The position numbers and the translations under genes were made by a program. This document shows, in pieces, positions 1 to 8,100 of a DNA stretch of 64,000 nt. The DNA is from Chloroflexi bacterium ADurb.Bin180. GTDB taxonomy: Bacteria > Chloroflexota > Anaerolineae > UBA2200. The stretch is from positions 1-64,000 of the forward strand of contig MWCV01000012.1 in NCBI GenBank assembly GCA_002070215.1, written 5' to 3'. How positions within the stretch are numbered: the stretch's first letter is position 1; the number at the start of each line of letters is the position of its first letter. Below the pieces are notes generated by a model. The model was not told the DNA's origin and searched no databases. It saw only the letters and a list, made by a program, of their open reading frames with translations.

Positions 1-83
1 AGCAAGAAAATGCGGCGCAGGTACTCAGTATACCCGTACCTCATGAAGTGTATAGTATGTGTTGGACACCGCACACGTTCGGT

Positions 84-111
84 TTGACTTCTGGCAGGCA
101 TTTGCGATAAT
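84..111 (+). promoter_or_regulatory. Sigma70-type promoter for the secreted nuclease gene
   Basis: A TTGACT -35 box (84-89) and a GATAAT -10 box (106-111) are separated by 16 bp. Transcription would begin near 118, giving a leader of about 80 nt to the GTG at 200. The position excludes the upstream in-frame GTG at 59 as the start. Confidence 0.5.
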
Positions 112-199
112 AGGGTATCGACCCCAGCGCAGACCCGCTGTGGCTGCGTCTGGAGGCGTTACCATTCCCCTCGCCCTGCAGGGCAGGAGGTATGTCGCC

Positions 200-3100
200 G
201 TGGATCAACAGACAGGCAGAGTCAGTCGACCCCGATCCCGTACTGCATTCCTTCGCTTCCTCCTTCAGTTGGCACTCATCATCCTTCTACTCCTCACCCC
301 GATGCTCTCCGCCCTGGCAGATGAGGACTGGCGGCCCCGTCGCCGACCGTACCCTGAGCAGGAACAGCCCCGGCCCGAGTTGGCCGGTGATGCCGCCGCT
401 CAGCTTTCCGCTGACATCGTCATCAGCCAGGTGTACGGAGGTGGTGGCAACGCCGGTGCACCGTACCAGCGGGACTTTATCGAGCTGTTCAATCGGGGCC
501 CGAACGCGGTGAGCATCAATGGCTGGTCGCTGCAATACGCCTCGGCGGCTGGGACGAACTGGACCAACAAGACCAATCTCAGCGGAACGATTCCGTCCGG
601 CGGCTATTTCCTGGTCGTCGAAGCGTCGGGGGGCAGCAACGGCTCACCGTTGCCAGTCACGGGCGACATCACCGGCACCATCAACCTCAGCGCCACGACT
701 GGAAAACTGGCCCTGGTCCGACATCAGGTGACCATCACCAGCGGAACCAGTTGCCCCATCACCAGCAACCCGGTTGAGGTCGTCGACTTTGTGGGCTTTG
801 GAGCGACCGCCAACTGCTACGAGGGCAGCGGACAGACACCCGCCCCAAGTAACAGCACTGCCATCTTCCGCGGCAACAACGGCTGCACCGAGACCGATAA
901 TAACAACTTTGACTTTGCCACCGCGTTTCCCAGCCCGCGCAACAGTTCCAGCGCCCCGCACTACTGCGGTGGACCCACCAATCCCAGTGGAATAGGCGCA
1001 GCCAACCCTGGCGCGGTTCTGCCCGGCGGGACGTCATTGCTAACCGTTGCCGTCACCCCCGGGGCGAACCCGCCCAGTACTGGGCTGGCAGTATCGTGCG
1101 ACCTCGGCGCGATCGGCGGGGCCAACCCCCAGACCTTCTATGATGACGGCACGCATGGCGACACCGCAGCGGGCGACAACACTTTCTCCTATCAGGCCAC
1201 GCTGCCAGTAACGCTGACTGCGGGCAGCAGGTCCTTGCCCTGCACCATCACTGACGCCCAGGCCCGCACCTTTAGCACCACGATCACTATCGATGTGATG
1301 CCACCTTGCACGCCAATACACGACGTGCAAGGAGCCGGGCACCTTTCGCCCTACGACGGCCAGAAGGTGACACTGTGCAATGTGATCGTCACCGCCATAC
1401 GGCGCCCCGCCTCCGGCGGCGGATCGAACGCCTTCTGGGTAGAAGAAAAGACGGCCAACTGGGACACTGACGATGCCACCTCGGAAGGGCTCTACATCTT
1501 CCTGGGTTCGACCGCCCCGACGGTCGCGGTGGGCGATGATGTGACCGTCTATGGTACCATCAGCGAGTACCGCCCGGCCTCGGCCCCGGAGAGCCTGACC
1601 CTCACCGAGCTCACCTATCCGCTGCTGATCCAGATCAACTCTAGCGGCAACGCGCTCCCGTCCATTCCCATTATCGGGCACCCGAGCGGCCGTGTTCCTC
1701 CGGCGACCGTCATCGAAGACGATGCCTCGGGCGACGTGGAAACGAGTGGCATCTTTGACCCGGTGACCGACGGGATCGACTTTTGGGAGAGCCTCGAGGG
1801 CATGCTGGTACAGTGCGACTCGCCGGCTGCTGTCGGTCCAACACACGACTTTGGCAGCAACCGTGAGATACCGGTCGTCCATTCCTCGGCTACCGTGCGC
1901 ACTCCGCGTGGCGGTATTGTCGTCCGCCCCGGCGACTTTAACCCGGAGCGCATCATCCTCAACGACTGGGTCAAGGACGGGCCGACGATGCCGGCAGTCG
2001 ATGTTGGGGATACAGTCTCTGGCACCCTGACGGGGGTAATCGACTACAGTTTCAACAACTACAAGCTGCAGGTGGCCAGCCCTGCGCCTCTGACCTTTGT
2101 GCCGGGGGGTATCACCCAGGAGACCACCGCCCCGGCCGGGCCCGGTGAGGTCGCTGTCGCCACATTCAACGTGGAGAACCTGGCGGCCACGGATCCGATC
2201 ACCAAGTTCAACACCCTGGCCAATCTCATCGTCAACAATCTACAAGCGCCAGATATCATCGCCATCGAGGAGATCCAGGACAACAACGGCACCGTCAACG
2301 ACAGCGTCGTGGACGCATCGAACACCTGGAACACCCTCATCAACGCGATTACCACTGCCGGCGGGCCAAGCTACAGCTACCGTCAGATCGACCCCGTTGA
2401 CGACCAGGACGGCGGTGCCCCAGGCGGCAACATCCGCCAGGGGTTCTTGTTCCGAACGGACCGCGGAGTGGCCTTTGTTGACCGGCCCGGAGGCGGCTCG
2501 ACCACAGCCAACCAGGTCGTGGGCTCGGGTGCTGGAACTCAACTGCTGTACAGTCCAGGGCGCATTGATCCGACCAACGCCGCCTTCACCACGTCGCGCA
2601 AGCCGCTGGCCGGTGAATTCACGCATAACGGGCGCACCCTGTTTGTCATCGCCAACCACTTTAACTCCAAGGGCGGTGACGACCCGCTGTACGGTCGCTA
2701 CCAGCCGCCCGTTCTCTACTCAGAAGTGCAGCGCTTGTTGCAGGCCAGCGCAGTCAACGGCTTTGTCGACAACTTGCTGGCCGCAAACCCGGCCGCCAAC
2801 ATTGTCGTTCTGGGTGACCTGAACGACTTTCCGTGGTCCAACCCGCTTCACGCGCTGACCGGCTATCCCGGCACCCTGGTGCTCCACAACCTGATGGAGG
2901 ATCTGCCGGAGAACGAGCGCTACAGTTATGTCTACGAGGGCAATTCGCAGGCACTCGATCAAATCCTCCTCAGCGACGCTCTGTACTCCAGGGGCTGGTA
3001 CGCCTACGACGTCGTGCACGTCAACTCCGAGTTCGCCACTCAGGCCAGCGATCACGACCCGCAGGTCGTGCGCCTGATGCAGGGGCTGGAAATCGACAAG

Positions 3101-4099
3101 TGGCACAGCCCGGAACCGGTCACGGCGGGCTGGAACTTTACCTTCTACATCGATATCACCAACACGGCAGCGGCCCCGGCGACCAACGTTGTCGTCACGG
3201 ATACCCTTCCGACCGGCGTTGCCCCCTACGCGGTACAGCCGAGCCCGGGCGGGGTGTTCGACGGGGTAAGTACCGTCGTCTGGACCATCCCCTCCATTGG
3301 CCCCAATTCAACCATGCGCCTCTACATCAAGGCACGCACCTTTAGCACACAGGCCGGGAACTGCCTTACGAACCTGGTCGTGGCCGACAGTGACCTGGCC
3401 ACGCCTTTGGCTTCGGCCACCGACGTGTTCTGCGTTGTCAAGGGTGCCCTTGCCCAGCCTACTCCCACACCCACACCGACGCCGCCTCCTGTGCCACCTG
3501 GAACCACCATCACCCTCAAGAAGGGTGGCCCGGGCACCAGCCTGGATACCTACATCTACCGCAACCAGCCCAACAGTAACTACTGGCTCGACCCGCTGTT
3601 GAAGGTGGGCTACAAGCAAACGCACGCTGCCCTCATCCAGTTCGACCTGTCGCCCATCCCGCCGGGGGCGACGGTGGAGGAGGCCTGGCTGGAGGTCTTT
3701 GCGGCTGGCTGGAGCGGACCGGGCTCGGATATCAGCATCGGCGCTTACGCCATCAGCGGCACGGTCCAGATCAGCCAGACGACCTGGGTGTCGCCCGAAC
3801 TGGGCAGCACATGGTTTGTGCCTGGCGGCAACGACGTGCTCTTTGATCGTCGGCCATTGCCCGAGTCAACCGTAACCACCTCGGGACCGCTGCTGTGGTA
3901 TCGGTTCAATCTCAAGCAGCTCACGCAACAGTGGCTCGACGGCACAATTGCCAACAACGGCGCCATGTTGCGCTGCGAGCTATGTACTGGCGGGCAGATG
4001 ACCTTGCCGGGCAACCTCTGTCCCTACACCTTCTTCTTTGCCTCCAGCGAGTACAGCAACCCGGCGCTCTGGCCCAAGCTGGTCGTGCGATACCAGTAG
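200..4099 (+). CDS. Secreted multidomain lamin-tail / extracellular endonuclease-phosphatase protein
   Basis: This 1299-residue protein begins at a GTG preceded at 9 nt by AGGAGG (185-190) and has a typical signal peptide ending near ALADE. In order it shows a lamin-tail domain (about residues 70-190, starting ADIVISQVYGGGG), an OB-like segment seen in ExeM/NucH-type nucleases (370-640), an endonuclease/exonuclease/phosphatase domain (650-950), a DUF11-like beta-sandwich (965-1075), a Thr/Pro linker and a C-terminal DNRLRE domain (1102-1299). The phosphatase fold keeps its signatures TFNVEN, IEEIQD, NHFNSK, GDLNDFP and SDHDP, so the catalytic Asn, Glu, Asp and His set looks intact. An extracellular DNase or phosphodiesterase is most likely; the exact substrate cannot be read. 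It stands alone, with its own promoter and terminator. Confidence 0.85.
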   Translation: MDQQTGRVSRPRSRTAFLRFLLQLALIILLLLTPMLSALADEDWRPRRRPYPEQEQPRPELAGDAAAQLSADIVISQVYGGGGNAGAPYQRDFIELFNRGPNAVSINGWSLQYASAAGTNWTNKTNLSGTIPSGGYFLVVEASGGSNGSPLPVTGDITGTINLSATTGKLALVRHQVTITSGTSCPITSNPVEVVDFVGFGATANCYEGSGQTPAPSNSTAIFRGNNGCTETDNNNFDFATAFPSPRNSSSAPHYCGGPTNPSGIGAANPGAVLPGGTSLLTVAVTPGANPPSTGLAVSCDLGAIGGANPQTFYDDGTHGDTAAGDNTFSYQATLPVTLTAGSRSLPCTITDAQARTFSTTITIDVMPPCTPIHDVQGAGHLSPYDGQKVTLCNVIVTAIRRPASGGGSNAFWVEEKTANWDTDDATSEGLYIFLGSTAPTVAVGDDVTVYGTISEYRPASAPESLTLTELTYPLLIQINSSGNALPSIPIIGHPSGRVPPATVIEDDASGDVETSGIFDPVTDGIDFWESLEGMLVQCDSPAAVGPTHDFGSNREIPVVHSSATVRTPRGGIVVRPGDFNPERIILNDWVKDGPTMPAVDVGDTVSGTLTGVIDYSFNNYKLQVASPAPLTFVPGGITQETTAPAGPGEVAVATFNVENLAATDPITKFNTLANLIVNNLQAPDIIAIEEIQDNNGTVNDSVVDASNTWNTLINAITTAGGPSYSYRQIDPVDDQDGGAPGGNIRQGFLFRTDRGVAFVDRPGGGSTTANQVVGSGAGTQLLYSPGRIDPTNAAFTTSRKPLAGEFTHNGRTLFVIANHFNSKGGDDPLYGRYQPPVLYSEVQRLLQASAVNGFVDNLLAANPAANIVVLGDLNDFPWSNPLHALTGYPGTLVLHNLMEDLPENERYSYVYEGNSQALDQILLSDALYSRGWYAYDVVHVNSEFATQASDHDPQVVRLMQGLEIDKWHSPEPVTAGWNFTFYIDITNTAAAPATNVVVTDTLPTGVAPYAVQPSPGGVFDGVSTVVWTIPSIGPNSTMRLYIKARTFSTQAGNCLTNLVVADSDLATPLASATDVFCVVKGALAQPTPTPTPTPPPVPPGTTITLKKGGPGTSLDTYIYRNQPNSNYWLDPLLKVGYKQTHAALIQFDLSPIPPGATVEEAWLEVFAAGWSGPGSDISIGAYAISGTVQISQTTWVSPELGSTWFVPGGNDVLFDRRPLPESTVTTSGPLLWYRFNLKQLTQQWLDGTIANNGAMLRCELCTGGQMTLPGNLCPYTFFFASSEYSNPALWPKLVVRYQ

Positions 4100-4114
4100 C
4101 AGTGAACAGCAAAA

Positions 4115-4149
4115 CCTCCCGCAAGCGCTTGGCTTGCGGGAGGTTTTTT
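4115..4149 (+). terminator. Strong bidirectional intrinsic terminator
   Basis: A perfect 12-bp stem (4115-4126 with 4132-4143) with a 5-nt loop is followed by six T residues (4144-4149). Four A residues precede the stem, so it could also stop the convergent aldolase transcript on the minus strand. Confidence 0.9.
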
Positions 4150-4172
4150 GGTTTCGCGGGTGCACGCGCCGG

Positions 4173-4814
4173 CTAGACGGCTTTGCCGCCGCGCAAGATC
4201 CGCCGCAGCGTCGCTACAGAAGCATCGGGGATCGGGTTGAGCGTACCGCAGGACATGGCCAGCACGGCCACTTGAGCACCTTCCTCCAGGTACACGGCCA
4301 GGTTCAGCGCCTCAGGGAGGGTCTCTGCCGCGATGATGGGGCCGTGGTTCTGCAGGAGCAGCGCGCGCCGGTCGGTGCCCAGAGCTCTTACCACCGCGTG
4401 GGCCAGGTCGGCGGACCCGGGTAATTGCCAGGGCACTACGGGTACTGGCGCAATGCCGGCGAGTGGCACCGTGATTGGCGGCAGGTCGCGGTTGATGACG
4501 CACAGCGTGGTCGCGTAGACCGAATGGGTGTGCACGATGCCGTGAATGTCCCGCCTGGCGCGATAGATCGCTGTGTGCATCGGCGTCTCAGAGGACGGTT
4601 TGAACTGACCATCTACCAGGTTGCTGTTGACGTCGACCACAGTGATGCCACCTGGATCCAGCCGTTCGTAGGGAATGCCGCTCGGGGTCACGCATACCAG
4701 CCCAGTTTGCGGATCGCGCGCCGAGACGTTGCCGCTGGTGCAGCGACACAAGCCAAACCGGTCCGTATCGAGCGCAACCTTGAGAACCAGCGAGCGGAGT
4801 TCTTCGAGCAGCAT
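4173..4814 (-). CDS. Class II aldolase/adducin family protein (fuculose-phosphate aldolase-like)
   Basis: The 213-residue product matches zinc-dependent class II aldolases that cleave sugar phosphates such as L-fuculose 1-phosphate or L-ribulose 5-phosphate relatives. Visible signatures are the N-terminal SGNVSARD loop, the TPSG phosphate-binding segment, the SSETPMH stretch with the catalytic Glu region, the HTHS zinc-ligand pair and a third ligand region LLLQNHG. The length is normal for the family. The ATG at 4814 is chosen because an upstream in-frame ATG at 4892 lies inside the promoter. The gene is monocistronic and converges on the terminator of the preceding gene. Substrate is not determinable from sequence alone. 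Confidence 0.87.
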   Translation of the reverse strand: MLLEELRSLVLKVALDTDRFGLCRCTSGNVSARDPQTGLVCVTPSGIPYERLDPGGITVVDVNSNLVDGQFKPSSETPMHTAIYRARRDIHGIVHTHSVYATTLCVINRDLPPITVPLAGIAPVPVVPWQLPGSADLAHAVVRALGTDRRALLLQNHGPIIAAETLPEALNLAVYLEEGAQVAVLAMSCGTLNPIPDASVATLRRILRGGKAV

Positions 4815-5125
4815 AGGCGTCCTTTCCGGCCAGGATGTATGGCGCGTTGTCTCAGCCGGCCAGAGTATAGCCGGAAGGGTGAGGCGTGCCAAACCAGGCC
4901 GTTGTGGACAGATGAAAGAACCGTCACCAGCGCGGTGTGCGCTGTCACACCATTTTCACCAATTGCGTGTACACTAGAACCGGATCGGGTCGCTTCTTAA
5001 GGACCGCCTGCGTGCCCGACGGCGTGGGCTCACTCATGCCCTGAACCCTCGTCACCGCAAGCCAGTCAGAACAGGCCCTCGCGCAGCAGCGCCCAATCGC
5101 CGCATCACGAGCGAGAGCCCCTTCA
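4815..5125. other. Divergent intergenic region
   Basis: This 311-bp spacer holds the minus-strand promoter of the aldolase at 4864-4892. I see no coding capacity and no convincing promoter for the plus-strand protease. Confidence 0.6.
4864..4892 (-). promoter_or_regulatory. Sigma70-type promoter for the class II aldolase
   Basis: On the minus strand a TTGGCA -35 box (4892-4887), a 17-bp spacer and a TATACT -10 box (4869-4864) are present. The start point would be near 4857, about 43 nt before the ATG at 4814. Confidence 0.65.
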
Positions 5126-8100
5126 ATGCGAAAAGAGGAGGGTGCCTTGACCCTGCGACATTTTCGGCTCTTTGCGCTGATTGTGCTGCTGTTCGTGCTC
5201 TCCGACCTCGTTGGCCCCGGCCTTCGCGCTGATTCTCCTCCGCCCACAACTGGCTCGACCGCCACGGGCGATCCATCGGAGAAGATCGACGTTATCCTTC
5301 GACTCAAGGGATCGTCGGTGGCCGAGTTCAAGATTCGCCCGGGGCAAGGCACCGCCCGTTCGTCCCCCGCCACTGATGAGCAGGTTCGCAGCTATGGGCA
5401 GATCATTCTCGCACAGCAAGACCGACTCCTGGCCGAGCTGCACGGAAACGGCATCGCGGTCCAGGTCCACAGGCGCTATACCTACCTCCTGAATGGCCTG
5501 GCGGCCACTGTCGCTCGCGGGGACCTCGAGGCTGTCTCGGCCAATCCGCTGGTGGCGGTCGTCGAAGCGGACCCTCTGCTGCACGTGACTCTGTCCGAGA
5601 GCGTGCCACTGATCGGCGCGCCGCAGGTCTGGGCAATGTTGGATTCGAGTGGCGCGGCGGTGACCGGAACCGGAGTCAAGATCGCCCTCATCGACACGGG
5701 CATCGACTACACTCATCCCGACCTGGGGGGCTGCTTTGGTGCAGGATGCAAAGTGGCGGGCGGCTATGACATCGTCAACGACGATGCGGACCCAATGGAC
5801 GACCACGGCCACGGAACGCACTGCGCCGGCATCGCCGCGGCCAACGGCACGCTCAAGGGCGTGGCGCCTGGCGCTACGCTGTACGCTTACAAGGCCATGG
5901 ATCAGAACGGCTGGGGCAGTGGTTCCTGGCTCATCGCGGCGCTGGAAAAAGCGACCAATCCCGACGGCGATCCCGCTACCGACGACGGCGCTGACATAGT
6001 CAGCCTGAGCGTGGGTCAGGTCGGTGGCAGCCCCAGCGATGCCCTGTCGCTGGCCGTCGACGCCGCGGTTGAGCGGGGTGCAATCGCGGCCGTGGCAGTA
6101 GGCAACGAGGGCGGCTCCGGCTACTGGAGCATCTCCACGCCAGGCACAGCGCGCCGCGCCATCTCCGTCGGGGCCTCGACCAAGAGCGATCAGCTCTTCT
6201 CCCTGTCTTCGCTCGGCCCAATCTACGACTGGTGGACCCTCATCAAGCCGGACCTTCTGGCGCCGGGAGCGGCCATCTCATCCACCGTCCCCGCAGCCGG
6301 CCCCCTGGGCAATCCGAGCCGCTATGCCCGCCTCAGCGGTGACAGCATGGCAGTGCCCCACATCGCCGGCTGTGCGGCCCTGATCAAGCAGCTACACCCG
6401 AACTGGACTCCCGACCAGATCAAGTCGAACCTGATGAACACCGCGCGAGATCTAGACCTGGGTGCCTACGTACAGGGCGCGGGGTGCGTGCAGGTGGATC
6501 AGGCTGCCAGGACACCGCTGCTGATTATGCCCGCCTCCATTGGCTTCGGCCTCGTGGACAGTCAGGTGCCGTTGTGGACGTCAGCGCTTCCTCTGAGGCT
6601 GACCAACGTGACCACCGGCACCATCGGCTACTCACTGACGGTGAATGGAACCCTGCCGGCCGGTGTCGCCGTGGGTTTCTCGCCCGCTCTGGTCAACCTC
6701 GGGCCCGGTCAGACGCTGACTGTCACCGTGATGATCACCATCGACAACTCGCTCCTGCTTCTGGCCACGTCGGATCCCTACTTTCTGGACGGGCGCATCG
6801 TGGCGCATCCTCAAGGCGGCACGACCGGTCCGTCGCTCGGTGTCCCGTTCTCGTTCTGCAAGACCTCGTACCTGGAGATCTCGCACTGGGGGGTCTTGCG
6901 CCTGCTCGTGCATGATGGTTCGCACCAGTGGCTGCAGGACCGGCAGAATCCATCAAACCCGCTCACCATTCTTGTTCCGGTCGGTACCTATGATGTCATT
7001 GCGGTGTCGAGCCTTGCCAAGTCCTGGGTGGTGCGTGAGGGCGTGGTAGTCACTGGGTCGACACGGCTTACCCTCTCCAAGAGCGAGGCCAAGCACTGCG
7101 TGACGATGAATCCGCTGGACATAGCCGGTCACCCCGCGGCTTCGACCAGTTGGGGGGTAACGCAGCGAGTAACGCACCTGGCCTCAGGAATCGGCCTGGA
7201 GGTAGCACCCTGGAATCAGACCCTATACCCGGTCAAGCTCTCCGATATGAGCGAGAACTATGCGTGGGAGTGTCGTCTGGACACAGCGTGGGAGGGCAGC
7301 TGGTACGAATTCAACCGCCGCTTGGTCGGCGTCCGTTCCGACTCGCTCTTCCAGAACGACCCATCTGATCTCCGGCATGTGGTGTACCATTTTCATGCAC
7401 CGCCCGGCACTGCGGGCCTGCGTGCCAAGGTCTACACACCCAACCCGTCGATCATCGACCTGGTGCCAGCACCATTGGTCAAGCACGCCTACTACATGCC
7501 CTTTGGTGCGGATTCGCAGCTGTCCCGCTTCTCCGTATCCACTCACCAGGTGGACACGGATCAGTGGGTGCATATCTCCCCCGAGCTGCAAGTCCTGTCC
7601 ACCAGTGCCATCGAGGGATTCGTTCCTCTCAACCAGGAGGCCTGGTATCGCAGCAGCGGCGACGAGGTGCACCTGGGCCAGTCTCCGCCCCACTGGTTCA
7701 CCAATTTTGGCAATGGCAGCACGTCGATCAATCTCCGGCCAGTGGCTCGGGAGGCCTCCTGGTTCTTGAACCAGGCCAGCGACAGGCGGTTGACCCCTGC
7801 TCTGCCCTATGAGGTTCGCAATGCCGCCGGAACTCTAGTCGCTGCAGGAGCGCTCATCGAGATCGTCGGGCCCTGGCAGCCGACGCCGCCGCAGTCCGTC
7901 GCTCTGCCTGCCGCCGGGGCGTACACGTTCACCCTGGTCTCGGTCCCTTACTGGGTGAGCGATCAGCCCGGGTCGGCGCGCGTCGCGGCCACGTTCGACA
8001 CGCGGCGTGCCGACAAGGACCCGCCCAGTCTGCTTACGCTCAATGTGCTGCACGACGGTGAAACCACGGACACGGTACAGCGCTACTCACCCTGCACGGT

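Noticed and set aside
59-199. Upstream GTG start of the lamin-tail nuclease
   Set aside because: It has no ribosome site, lies ahead of the promoter at 84-111, and would hide the signal peptide behind 47 extra residues.
1040-1882. 280-codon minus-strand frame inside the nuclease gene
   Set aside because: The plus-strand protein has clear domains throughout this interval; the reverse frame shows none.
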